From: Fibrobacter sp. | GTDB lineage: Bacteria > Fibrobacterota > Fibrobacteria > Fibrobacterales > Fibrobacteraceae | Reading direction: 5' to 3' | DNA: 45,058 nucleotides | NCBI GenBank assembly: GCA_016285835.1 | Contig: JAEERM010000014.1 | Location: 1 to 45,058, forward strand | Notes under the pieces: model-generated | Seen by the model: only the letters and a program-made list of their open reading frames with translations | What the model was told of the DNA's origin: nothing | The model's database searches: none | Translations under genes and position numbers: made by a program | In this document: piece after piece, positions 34,801 through 42,238 of the stretch | How positions within the stretch are numbered: position 1 is the stretch's first letter | Layout: every line of letters begins with the position of its first letter

Positions 34801-37800
34801 AGGCGACGGTCATCTTGTAGTCGGCCTTCTTTGTAATCATTTCCTGGTAAGACGGACTGAAACCGGAGATGAATTCATCCTTGCGGTAAACGACGATGTA
34901 GGGGTTGACTGGCGCCTGTTCTATGTCGCCCTGGTCCTTGTCCCAAACCGGGACACCATCGTAGTCGGCTCCATCTTCATCGCGATTGTGCGGCGACCAG
35001 GACCAGTCGCCCGAATTTGCAGAGAGGCGTTTCTTGCCCGGGGTGCGCAAGGTCTCGCATCCACCGTTTTGGTAGATACCGCTCGAGAAGCCGAGGTCGA
35101 TACGCATGCGAGAAGAAGACTTGATGGTGGTGCCACCCAGCGGTACCGGGATGTACCATTCATAGGTTCCTGTTGTCGCATTGTAGGTGTCTTCGAGCTT
35201 GACGGGGACGGCGTGTCTCAGGTAATAGCGCAGGGAGTCGTCGACGCTTTGTCCGTTCTTGTTGACGCAGGGCCTGTTGAAACCGGCTTCGTCGTAAGCC
35301 TGGCAGATATCTTCGTCGACGAGCAGCGGGCAGGTTCCCGGCTGGTTGTTCACGCCCGGTGTGGCTTCGATGTCTTCGGGCCTTGCTGTAACGTAGAAGC
35401 GCAGCGTGAGGTCGTCAAACGGCTTGTCTTCGTTGTTGGTGAGGTTCAGGTTCAAGAAGTCCATACCGCCGAATTCGTACTGGTATACGCTTACGTCGAA
35501 GTTATAGCGGCGTACCGGAGTCGTGAACTTGAGGGGCTGGTTCTTGTCGTTGTTGCACTTGCGGACTCCGTTGCTTTCGACGCAATAATAATATGTGGTC
35601 TTTTCTTCGAGGCCTCCAATCTTTACGTAGTGGAAACTCGTGGGAATGCCGGATACGTCGGCGTTCTCGTCGCCTGTGTTCCACTTCATTTTGTCGTAGG
35701 TGGTTTGCACCGTATCCCAGTACATTTTGGATTCGTACTGGCCGTTCGGCGTGTACCACATGATTTCGGCGCTGTCGGCGGAGAGGTTACAGACCTTCAC
35801 GTTCTGGATATCGGCCGGGCCCGGTTCGCTCACGAGCGTGGTGAACGAGAACGGGGTGCTGGTGCTGTCCACGAGCCACTTGGTGGAGTACGCCTCGCTG
35901 CGGGCGTTGATAGCCACAACCTTGAAGTAGTAGGTGGTGCCGTTCTTGAGGCCTGTCATGTGGATGTTGTGTGCAACGCCAGGGACGGAATCCTTGACGG
36001 CAATATTGAACGGGCCAGTCTCGTTGGTGCTGTAAAGAATCATGGCCGGGCCACGGACGTCCTGTGAAATTTTCACGATGGCAGAATCGAAGCCCACATA
36101 ACGGATTTCCACGTTAATCTGGGATGGAGCGCGGTTACGGTCTTCTTCCTTGATGGCCGTCGTCGCCGCGGCGAGGAACATTGCGGTACCGTCGATACAA
36201 GTTTCGGACTTGAAGTAGTCTTCCCAGCTGAGCGTGCTCGGAACCCATTCGTTGTTACCCGTGGGCGGGACACCGCCAAAGATGGCACCGGTCGGCGGGT
36301 TGTACTTGTAACCTGCACCGGGCATGTTCTTTCCTTCGGGGTTGGCTCCGCGGTGGTGGGGATGGTTATCGCTCTTGTCACCAACGCCAATCAAGAAGGA
36401 AATATCCCACGGGTTCACACCGAAGATATAGTTGAGCTGGTTGATACCGAGCTGTTTCATCTTGGCGGAATTCCAGTTCTGCACGCCTTTCTGCGGTAGC
36501 CTGATTCCTTCCAAATCCTTGGTCACATCGGCATAGGCGAATACGTCAAAAATGTTGCCCGCCTGGTAGCGGTTGTAAATCCAGGCCATCTGGAACTGCA
36601 TTTGGTACCACAGGTCGCTTGCCGAAACGGTTGCCGAGCCATTGCTCGGGTGCGGAATAGTGATGGAGGTGGAACCTTCGCCAGACCTGGCGGCGACGTT
36701 GTTGGCGAGCATGAAGGCGACGTTTTCGGCGTACCACAGGCGGTCTTCCTTGCTGATGCCAAAGCTTTCGGCGGTCGCATCGTCCTTGAGCAACAATTTA
36801 TAGAATGCGTAGAGCGCGTATGTCTGGACGTTGGCCCAGTCCGTGTTGCTGGACTTGCGCATGCCGTCACGGGAGCCGGCGAACCAGCCACCGCGGAAGA
36901 ATCCCACGCCGGGTTCCTGATCAACACCGATGGTCTTGTCTTCGACGGCGTCGTTCAGGTACTTCATGCCGGAATCCGGATAGGTGCCGAAATGGAGCGC
37001 AATGGCTGCTACGCTGATATCGTCGAGGTAGGAGTTACTGCCACTATAGGCCGGGGTTCCCCAGTCGCCCTTGGACTTGTTGTTGGTGTATGTCTTTCTG
37101 CCAAGGGCCAGGTCTTTTGCAAATTCATAGAGCTTTGTGGCGAGCATCTTGCAGGAATCTGCGAAAGCCTTGTCGTAGGTGGCGTATTCGCGGCCCAAGA
37201 TGGCGAGACCGGCAGCGATTTCACTGGAAACGTTTGCGTTGAGTTCTCCCAGGCGCACGTCACGTTCGTGCGGGCCACCACGACGGGCGAGTGTGGGCGG
37301 GAGGGCGTCCTGGTTTTCCGGTCGGCCCCACCAGCTGTGGTCGGCGCCGAAGTTACCGATAGAAACGGGCATGTTGTCGATGACGCCGTTTGCGGCGCGG
37401 TAGGCCCTGAGGAAGAAGTCAGCACCGTGCTTTGCTTCGCGGAGAATGTCGGGAATACCATCCGTATTGATTGTTTCGCCCTGGTTGTAGGCATAGTTGT
37501 CGTCGTCACGGTCCGGGTTGCCGCCTGCGACAACGGCGAGGACCATGAATGCGTAAGCCTGTGTGTAAGATTCCTTGAGGTGGTCGCCGCAGTCGTACCA
37601 GCCACCCTGCAGGTCTCCTTCTTTGAAGGAAACTCCGGTGGGGGCGCGTTCAGCGATGTCGTTCACGACCGGGCCTGCACCGTCCTTGGTGTGGCTTGGC
37701 TTGTGGAACCACGATTCCGAATTGCCGCTGCGGTTGATGCCGTAGAACTTGAGGAGTGCGTCGCGGACCATGGAGTACACGCGCTGGCTAATAATGAATG

Positions 37801-38428
37801 TGGCCGAATATTGCTTGAGCACCTTGATGCGGTAGCGTGTGTCTAGCGAAAGGTTTCCTGCCAGCTGGACGATGTTACCAATACATACGGTTCCAGAAGG
37901 AGCGTCGGCAGTTGTTTCGTAACGGCCCTGGTTGGCGGTCGCTGCGTCTGTACCGGCCTTGATTTCCCAGTGCGCAGAAGTCTTATGCCCAGTCGACTGG
38001 AATGTTCCGCCAGAGGCGACTTCGTTACCATTGATATCGACAATGGAGAACTTCTCGGCGCAGTTGCCACTGGAAACATAGTAGAACTGCATTTCGGGAT
38101 CGTCGGGGAGGTAGCCTGCCTGGTTCACGCGGATACGGCCGATGCGGAGGTTCTGCGCATCACGGAAAGCCTGGTTCAGCGTGTCGGGAATGTATCCGTT
38201 TGCAACGAAGTCCTGGGGCATGCTTCCGACGGGGGGGACCACGTTGTGTTTTTTCCGGTTCGGTACGTATTTGCTGAAGCTTTCTACGGTACCGCCGTCG
38301 TCAGTTGCTGCCGTGTCCCACGTCATGGGCCAAATGGGCCGGATGAGGTCGTAGGGTGTCGGCTGCTCCTGTTCTGCTGCGGTAGCGAATACCACAAAAG
38401 CGAAAATACATACAATAAAAAACGGCAT
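31847..38428 (-). CDS. Giant secreted GH9 cellulase B (multidomain)
   Basis: A protein of about 2193 aa. A signal peptide (MPFFIVCIFAFVVFATAA) is followed by an Asp/Pro-rich spacer and a CelD_N-like Ig domain (about 95-210: RIRVNQAGYLPDDPEMQFYY). The GH9 domain (about 215-790) has GGWYDCGDHLKES, NPWDISFLIGVGDKSDNHPH and the acid Glu in KSETCIDGTA. Two FN3 domains follow (about 800-1000), then a CBM3-like candidate (about 1005-1200: NLNLTNNEDKPFDDLTLRFY), then many Ig-like units. The conserved C-terminal domain (FFTNLGSFAN...EWCSIDGAP...GTGAFI) and a Lys-rich tail ending FGFRRPPKK close it. ATG 38428 is secure, since AGGAGG lies five bases upstream. It is a paralogue of cellulase A with the same direction and domain order; a 3' remnant lies between them. 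Confidence 0.93.
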   Translation of the reverse strand: MPFFIVCIFAFVVFATAAEQEQPTPYDLIRPIWPMTWDTAATDDGGTVESFSKYVPNRKKHNVVPPVGSMPQDFVANGYIPDTLNQAFRDAQNLRIGRIRVNQAGYLPDDPEMQFYYVSSGNCAEKFSIVDINGNEVASGGTFQSTGHKTSAHWEIKAGTDAATANQGRYETTADAPSGTVCIGNIVQLAGNLSLDTRYRIKVLKQYSATFIISQRVYSMVRDALLKFYGINRSGNSESWFHKPSHTKDGAGPVVNDIAERAPTGVSFKEGDLQGGWYDCGDHLKESYTQAYAFMVLAVVAGGNPDRDDDNYAYNQGETINTDGIPDILREAKHGADFFLRAYRAANGVIDNMPVSIGNFGADHSWWGRPENQDALPPTLARRGGPHERDVRLGELNANVSSEIAAGLAILGREYATYDKAFADSCKMLATKLYEFAKDLALGRKTYTNNKSKGDWGTPAYSGSNSYLDDISVAAIALHFGTYPDSGMKYLNDAVEDKTIGVDQEPGVGFFRGGWFAGSRDGMRKSSNTDWANVQTYALYAFYKLLLKDDATAESFGISKEDRLWYAENVAFMLANNVAARSGEGSTSITIPHPSNGSATVSASDLWYQMQFQMAWIYNRYQAGNIFDVFAYADVTKDLEGIRLPQKGVQNWNSAKMKQLGINQLNYIFGVNPWDISFLIGVGDKSDNHPHHRGANPEGKNMPGAGYKYNPPTGAIFGGVPPTGNNEWVPSTLSWEDYFKSETCIDGTAMFLAAATTAIKEEDRNRAPSQINVEIRYVGFDSAIVKISQDVRGPAMILYSTNETGPFNIAVKDSVPGVAHNIHMTGLKNGTTYYFKVVAINARSEAYSTKWLVDSTSTPFSFTTLVSEPGPADIQNVKVCNLSADSAEIMWYTPNGQYESKMYWDTVQTTYDKMKWNTGDENADVSGIPTSFHYVKIGGLEEKTTYYYCVESNGVRKCNNDKNQPLKFTTPVRRYNFDVSVYQYEFGGMDFLNLNLTNNEDKPFDDLTLRFYVTARPEDIEATPGVNNQPGTCPLLVDEDICQAYDEAGFNRPCVNKNGQSVDDSLRYYLRHAVPVKLEDTYNATTGTYEWYIPVPLGGTTIKSSSRMRIDLGFSSGIYQNGGCETLRTPGKKRLSANSGDWSWSPHNRDEDGADYDGVPVWDKDQGDIEQAPVNPYIVVYRKDEFISGFSPSYQEMITKKADYKMTVAYNPPFNVSNGSYIQLDSAVSTMHLRGTALITESGYVTDIWVNGVALTPEQRELAAIYNYETGKYDLDIPVKLTIGTNKVDITVFAGPNPECSECQENGGCAFNNRTYFVQFSKGDRTAGKLQLVREDGSSVMSPVTDNPMKFKIIVSDKDNAKNSSVTVSLRNTRTGTTTELTLDRTNEALGYFESEWLSAVKKEEADIPNVALLGGDTVYVTYIDSGDEEDSTSQYFYAKPTTPIPQLAKLVDTDCNSAADVLSMTFTGSKFDNNKITLDSVAIVLSNDTTNVIKAKPSAPVIGEEAQIPLGDNFPAIADPSGKITLYMTEAGALKIAEIQITDGIAPTLVSVTILENEDHMYPQDTLKIMFSEPVNLSSKTTWPFRIMDGTADVPQETIVVRGATTTDNGKSWQYVIEGNDKGKFVKQGFKAEILANFDVADQVGNALSTCNGPVTITESVRPVPARYASIIDSTGDGQPDEIYIEFSKILREKDMFDTIDVYWGNPDIYKAFAKPEGGWTLDTLLGDIVEKISYVVDPDSSKGTWSTKEKTFCETVNVPDTIFTTVEELDSTTGETVKRKVVQSIGQKTVEDASTCKTTVDSTFIPATTEVKEKVQSQYSIIRIQIPEGTFKNTTYGSRAGNGLILPRQGPLGGFFDDNTAPLSDKCPPIILKASWKGLDLKDAGQTDVLTLTMSEPLDSVPENSYLIERNRDDKTGIYIEKLHLTRIDHSTNSSTFTYYYNDDDNLTTTIHIGDFVRLVPNENTSFYKDAADLFAGEETPWVPVEGIVSNVKIKVSMLEHLVTGKKEFAYNGVALTKDQSFRLSVKNKNNDNIVIAEGDGKLHPVAAAPVSNYIHGGPVFQIDFTLPQVLEKTLSGEAKREYKIKMEIDFFTNLGSFANKVTYDFDLNDLKQYINTNSSMTLYLEWCSIDGAPISEKGKKIGTGAFIGRYDITAKGAYVAQQPDDGDKTSTKKKNETGTISFGFRRPPKK

Positions 38429-38564
38429 ATAGCCTCCTAAACTGGGTTTTCCCAATACCATAGTTTCCTATTCCCCTAGAAAATAGCCATTTTAATCACG
38501 TTTTGTTGTCACGTAATCTTTTTTTATGCTGAATATGCACTTCCTTTTATATATTTTTGTTGTC
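38429..38564. promoter_or_regulatory. Divergent promoter region between GH9 cellulase B and the lipoprotein gene
   Basis: These 136 bases hold the cellulase B Shine-Dalgarno sequence (AGGAGG on the minus strand), a small GGG-TTTT-CCC dyad near 38443-38454, and a direct repeat TCACGT-N7-TCACGT (38496-38501 and 38509-38514). TATTTTTG lies about 7 bases before the lipoprotein ATG and matches the Bacteroidota -7 element TAnnTTTG. All regulatory assignments here are inference. Confidence 0.4.
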
Positions 38565-39755
38565 ATGAATCGTTTTAATAGATTTTTTGTTCCTGCTGTG
38601 GCGGGTGCTTTTGCACTTGCGCCCTTTTTTTCCAGTTGTAGCTCGTCTTCGTCGGCCGGTACCGATGACGATGATTCTATTATCAGTTATGAGGATGGGC
38701 AAAACCCGTTCGCTTCCTCGTCTTCTGTCGAAGAATCCGGAGACCAGGGGGGGGATAAAGGGAATTCGGAAGAAGGGAAATCGGGAGACGATAAACCATC
38801 TGATTCGAAAAAGTCGTCTTCCTCTCGGTCGAAGGATGGGGACAAGCCTACACCTCAGTCGGCTGCAGTTGCAGACTGGATGCCTGTTTCTGCTGCAGCG
38901 ACAGAAACTGTCAGTTCCGAAGAAGTCCTTGCCGATGCCAAAAAGGTGGTGAACGGCTCCTGTGGCCCGATGACCGACGAAATAGACAAAGGCGGGATGG
39001 CCACTTGGGCTTTCTACCGTGCTGCTGGCGACGTATTTGACCAAATCATGTCCCCGTTTGTCTGGACGTTTGATGATGGGAAGGTCCTGAAGGGCAACGG
39101 TATGGACAAGGTGAACAAGACCTACGAAACGTCCGGTGTCTATAAAGCCTCTCTGAATGTCGATGGCAACGAAATCGAATGTGACCCTCTGCGTGTACAG
39201 GGCATTCCTATCACGGTCACTTCTTGCAAGGCTGCGAAGAATTCTGTCAATGCGGGCGAAACCATCACCTGGACTGTAGAAGCCGAATCCGAAGCGGAGA
39301 TTACCGGGTACTCCTGGAAATCCAGTGATGCCGAGGTTTCTGGTAGTGGGACTTCTGCGACGATGGTGGCTACCGGAGAAATGCACAAGAAAAACGTGAG
39401 CGCGACGGTTTCGGTGACCAACAGCGACAAGACCGTTCTGGATTATACTTGCGAATCGGTGTCCGTCGTTGATCCGAATCAGGTCGACGTGGTTATCGCG
39501 TATTCGACTGAAGACGCTTCCAAGGCCTTTACTGGCGGGCAGACTTTGGTGGCCCAGTATCCTCCCAATGCGGTTAACTGCCAGCTGGTTTGCGGTGCCC
39601 AAGGCGATGGCGTCATTCTGGAAATCGACGGCGAGGAATATAAGATTAACTGGTCCGCGAATATTACACCTAAGACTTGTAAGAACGGTTCTGCTGCCGG
39701 AACGAAGATTACCGTGAAGGCTTCGATGCAGGTCACCTGCTACGTAACGTACTAA
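38565..39755 (+). CDS. Putative surface lipoprotein with Ser/Asp-rich linker and PKD-like domains
   Basis: This 396-aa protein starts MNRFNRFFVPAVAGAFALAP and then FFSSC, with Cys25 as the likely lipidation site (lipobox FSSC). A low-complexity Ser/Asp/Gly/Lys linker covers about 26-110. Two or three small beta domains follow. SPFVWTFDDGKVLKGNG...YETSGVYKASLNVDG looks PKD-like, and TITWTVEAESEAEITGYSWK looks Ig-like. Several Cys (for example SCGP, ECDP, TSCKA) may pair. Function is unknown. Its position, divergent from the cellulase and followed by the xylanase, suggests a role at the cell surface in fibre contact, but this is context only. ATG 38565 is preferred over the ATG 13 codons upstream because it begins the signal peptide. 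A terminator follows. Confidence 0.7.
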   Translation: MNRFNRFFVPAVAGAFALAPFFSSCSSSSSAGTDDDDSIISYEDGQNPFASSSSVEESGDQGGDKGNSEEGKSGDDKPSDSKKSSSSRSKDGDKPTPQSAAVADWMPVSAAATETVSSEEVLADAKKVVNGSCGPMTDEIDKGGMATWAFYRAAGDVFDQIMSPFVWTFDDGKVLKGNGMDKVNKTYETSGVYKASLNVDGNEIECDPLRVQGIPITVTSCKAAKNSVNAGETITWTVEAESEAEITGYSWKSSDAEVSGSGTSATMVATGEMHKKNVSATVSVTNSDKTVLDYTCESVSVVDPNQVDVVIAYSTEDASKAFTGGQTLVAQYPPNAVNCQLVCGAQGDGVILEIDGEEYKINWSANITPKTCKNGSAAGTKITVKASMQVTCYVTY

Positions 39756-39795
39756 TCCCCCTTGGAGCGCCTCTAAGGTGGCCTTGAATTAAATT

Positions 39796-39830
39796 AGAAA
39801 GGTCCTGCGTTTATTCCGCAGGCCTTTCTT
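39796..39830 (+). terminator. Terminator of the lipoprotein gene
   Basis: AGAAAGGTCCTGCG, loop TTTATTC, then CGCAGGCCTTTCTT makes a long hairpin 40 bases after the stop. Only a short T-run follows, but the stem is strong. Confidence 0.75.
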
Positions 39831-39886
39831 GTATCTATGTTCTAGGTAAACCTTGTGTTGTGGTGCTTCGAATTGTAAGCTGATGC

Positions 39887-39921
39887 AAAAAGAAAGGCAC
39901 CCCGGTTGCCCGGGATGCCAA
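39887..39921 (-). terminator. Terminator of the GH11 xylanase gene
   Basis: GGCA-CCCCGG-TTG-CCCGGG-ATGCC forms a stem that on the minus strand is followed by TTTCTTTTTGC. It lies about 35 bases past the xylanase stop. Confidence 0.8.
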
Positions 39922-39953
39922 CTTTATAAGGAGTAGTCAGTATAAAGTATCGT

Positions 39954-41375
39954 TTAGTGCGCTACCTTGACGGAAACCGTCTTGGAGCCACTTCTCAGCA
40001 TGTAGATGCCGACCTTGCCAAACTTGGCGAAGAGAGCGTCGCTGAGGTTCGTACCGTTGTTGGCCTGGATGGTGCCCAGGTAACGTCCGGTAGAATTGAA
40101 TACCTTGTAAGTCTTGGAGGCATTGACAGCCTTGATTTCGCTGGGGAGAGCCGCAATGACTCCGCTGTTGTCAACAGGAGTGATGCCCGGATTCGATGAA
40201 ACAGGGGTCGTTGTCGTCGGGGCCGGAGTGTCGGAACCTTGATTGGTGCCCGTTCCGCCCCAGTCAAAGTTGCTGAAGTCGGAGTTCCCACCGCCCTGGC
40301 CGGCGTCACCGCCACCGAAATTCATGCCGCCGAAGTTGAACCCGCCACCATTGCCACCGCCGAAGTTGAATCCGCCGCCGTCGCCACCGCCGAAGTTGAA
40401 TCCGCCGCCGTCGCCGCCGCCGAAGTTGAACCCGCCACCATTGCCACCGCCGAAGTTGAACCCGCCACCATTGCCGCCGCCGAAGTTCATGCCGCCCATG
40501 CCCTGACCGGCACCTGCGTCACCAGTGTTGCCGTTGTCGGGGGTCGTGGCCGACGTGCTCGAGGTCACCGGGCTAGCTTCGCCGTTGTCGCTCATGTTGA
40601 AGTAGGTGTAGTCCACAGAGCCCGTAGCGCCGCCACCGGCTTCGGTCATGAGCATCACTTCGGTCACGTTGCCGAACTTGAGCTGAGCGGAGGCGCCGCC
40701 CTTGGAACCGCGGAGTTGCTGGTTCTGACCGGTGAAGAGTTCGTCCCACTTCTTGAAGTGGGCAGAAATGTCGATGTGGCCGCACTGACGCGGAGTTTCA
40801 CGGATGCTGAAGAACTGCACGAACGTAGAGGTTCCCGACTTGGAGGGTTCCTGCTGACGGAGGAATGCGTGGATAGTGTACTTGGCGCCGTCCACAGTGA
40901 TTTCGCCGAACTTTTCGCCGACATACTGTTCGCTCGGCTTGCTGTACCAGTCATCCACGATGTAGTATTCGGTTTCGGGGTTCTTGGTCCAGCCATAAAC
41001 ACCGATATAGCCGTAAGAGGCATTACCTGTCTTGGTGTACTTGTAGTCGACCGTGAAATGCTTTGTCGTGTGGCTAATGCCGTTTCCGTTGTACTGGTAG
41101 CCCACACGAGTCAGGTAGTCGTTCGAACCGCTCCAGTTGGCCTTGAACGTACCGTTGTTGTAATAGGTCATGGTTGCGTTGCCACCCTGATACCACTGCT
41201 CGAAGCCCCAAGGTGTGCCGCTGATACCTCCGACTTTGTTGCCGCTCACGTTGGTTCCGTTCCCCGGATGTCCCATATCCTCGTTGCAGGCGTCCACGGC
41301 AAATGCGTTGCTCACGGCTAATCCGAAAGCGACTGCCGCTCCGATTTTGACCGCTTTAGAGATATACTTTTCCAT
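39954..41375 (-). CDS. GH11 endo-1,4-beta-xylanase with Gly-rich repeats and C-terminal sorting-like domain
   Basis: This 473-aa secreted enzyme has a signal peptide (cleavage near A26). The GH11 domain is at about 30-262. The nucleophile is E136 in PETEYYIVDDWY and the acid/base E245 in MLMTEAGGGATG; YGYIGVYGW and FVQFFSIRETPR match the family strands. A linker holds five FNFGGGNGGG-type decapeptides (about 296-350). The C-terminal part (about 410-473) has VFNSTGRYLGTI and GKVGIYMLRSGSKTVSVKVAH, which resembles a type IX secretion C-terminal signal. It cleaves xylan outside the cell. The start is fixed by AGGAGG five bases before ATG. A perfect TGTGA-N6-TCACA site lies about 40 bases upstream. 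It may form a cell-wall regulon with the neighbouring cellulases. Confidence 0.93.
   Translation of the reverse strand: MEKYISKAVKIGAAVAFGLAVSNAFAVDACNEDMGHPGNGTNVSGNKVGGISGTPWGFEQWYQGGNATMTYYNNGTFKANWSGSNDYLTRVGYQYNGNGISHTTKHFTVDYKYTKTGNASYGYIGVYGWTKNPETEYYIVDDWYSKPSEQYVGEKFGEITVDGAKYTIHAFLRQQEPSKSGTSTFVQFFSIRETPRQCGHIDISAHFKKWDELFTGQNQQLRGSKGGASAQLKFGNVTEVMLMTEAGGGATGSVDYTYFNMSDNGEASPVTSSTSATTPDNGNTGDAGAGQGMGGMNFGGGNGGGFNFGGGNGGGFNFGGGDGGGFNFGGGDGGGFNFGGGNGGGFNFGGMNFGGGDAGQGGGNSDFSNFDWGGTGTNQGSDTPAPTTTTPVSSNPGITPVDNSGVIAALPSEIKAVNASKTYKVFNSTGRYLGTIQANNGTNLSDALFAKFGKVGIYMLRSGSKTVSVKVAH
40323..40490 (-). repeat. Five 30-base in-frame tandem repeats in the xylanase linker
   Basis: Thirty-base units encode (M/F)NFGGG(N/D)GGG and are nearly identical at DNA level. 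This suggests recent expansion by slippage or recombination, and copy number may vary between strains. Confidence 0.9.
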
Positions 41376-41414
41376 TTTGCCTCCTCATATGGAAATAGAT
41401 ATAATTGTCTAATA

Positions 41415-41430
41415 TGTGAAATTAATCACA
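41415..41430. promoter_or_regulatory. CRP-type palindrome TGTGA-AATTAA-TCACA upstream of the xylanase
   Basis: Both half-sites match the E. coli CRP consensus at all ten core positions. The site lies 40-55 bases upstream of the GH11 ATG, close to a TATAT-rich possible -10 near 41398-41404. A CRP/FNR-family regulator is likely to bind here; whether it activates or represses depends on the unmapped transcription start. Confidence 0.6.
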
Positions 41431-41478
41431 CGTCTAGAACCATTACTATATAGGGGGCGTTTTTTGTTGTTAAAAAAA

Positions 41479-41586
41479 ACAACGTATTTCCGTTGAGCAA
41501 AAAACAACATTGCGATTGTGCTTAAAAAAAAGCAATTTGCGATATTTGACTTCGTTTTCAAAATGTGTAAAAAAACGACAACATGC
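41479..41586. other. Intergenic A/T-rich region upstream of the xylanase promoter
   Basis: The region contains poly-A/T tracts and, on the minus strand, a weak CAACG-GAAATA-CGTTG hairpin followed by eight T (about 41495-41472). It may be an attenuator or terminator in the xylanase leader. I see no gene. Confidence 0.35.
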
Positions 41587-41614
41587 AAAAAAGCGTCCGG
41601 CTGTAGCCGGACGC
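41586..41614 (-). terminator. Terminator of the Ala/Pro-rich protein gene
   Basis: GCGTCCGGC (41593-41601), loop TGTA, then GCCGGACGC (41606-41614) is a perfect nine-pair stem. On the minus strand it is followed by six T. Confidence 0.95.
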
Positions 41615-41638
41615 CGAGAATATCGATTGTTGTAGGAA

Positions 41639-42238
41639 TTAGTCCTTGCCGGTGAAGATAATCACGAGCACGGAGGCCACGAACGCGGCAGACACAATCA
41701 GGAATTCCCACGGGTTTTCCATGATAGTGGTCTTGGCGGAGCCCATGCTGCTAGCTTCGAGAGCCTTCTTTTCTTCGGCTTCCTTGGCAGCCTTTTCCTG
41801 GGCGGCCTTCTTGTCGGCTTCGGCCTGGGCGAGAGCGGCACTATCCACTGCAGGTTCTTCGGCCTTGGCTTCGAGAACTTCGGCAGCAGCGGTATCCTTG
41901 GCTGGTTCTTCGGTTACAGCGGCTTCGGCAGGAGCGGCGGAATCAGCAGGAGCGGCAGCTTCGGTAGCAGGGGCTGCGGAGTCAGCAGGAGCGGCAGCTT
42001 CAGCAGCGGGAGCTTCGGCAGCAGGTGCTGCGGGGGCAGCTTCAGCAGCAGGTGCTGCGGCTTCGGGAGCGGGAGCTGCTTCGGCAGGAGCGGCAACTTC
42101 AGCCTTGGGTGCTTCGGCGGCGGGTGCAGCGGCAGGAGCTGCTGCGGGTGCGGCTGCGGGAGCGGCAGCAGGGGCTGCGGCTTCGGCAGCGAAGACCATT
42201 GCGGATGCAACCAAGGTTGCCAACAGAATCTTCTTCAT
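41639..42238 (-). CDS. Ala/Pro/Glu-rich exported protein with C-terminal membrane anchor
   Basis: This 199-aa protein has a signal peptide (MKKILLATLVASAMVFAAEA), then about 105 residues of low-complexity Ala/Pro/Glu in AAPAAAP and AEAAAPADSA units. An Ala/Lys/Glu-rich helical stretch (about 130-165) follows, then one C-terminal membrane helix (WEFLIVSAAFVASVLVIIF) with a TGKD end. It thus looks like an extended rod held at the membrane on its C-terminal side. Function is unknown. A spacer or TonB-like linking role is possible, but no TonB C-terminal domain is present. ATG 42238 has GAGAGG upstream; a longer open frame adds only non-signal residues. A strong terminator follows, so it is its own transcription unit. 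Confidence 0.75.
   Translation of the reverse strand: MKKILLATLVASAMVFAAEAAAPAAAPAAAPAAAPAAAPAAEAPKAEVAAPAEAAPAPEAAAPAAEAAPAAPAAEAPAAEAAAPADSAAPATEAAAPADSAAPAEAAVTEEPAKDTAAAEVLEAKAEEPAVDSAALAQAEADKKAAQEKAAKEAEEKKALEASSMGSAKTTIMENPWEFLIVSAAFVASVLVIIFTGKD

Noticed and set aside
34124..36067. 647-codon plus-strand ORF inside cellulase B
   Set aside because: It is antisense of a repetitive beta-domain region, with a Val/Gly-rich product and no motifs or signals.
40323..40490. Regular 30-base repeats that look CRISPR-like at first glance
   Set aside because: The units are directly contiguous without spacers, in frame, and encode the xylanase Gly-rich linker.
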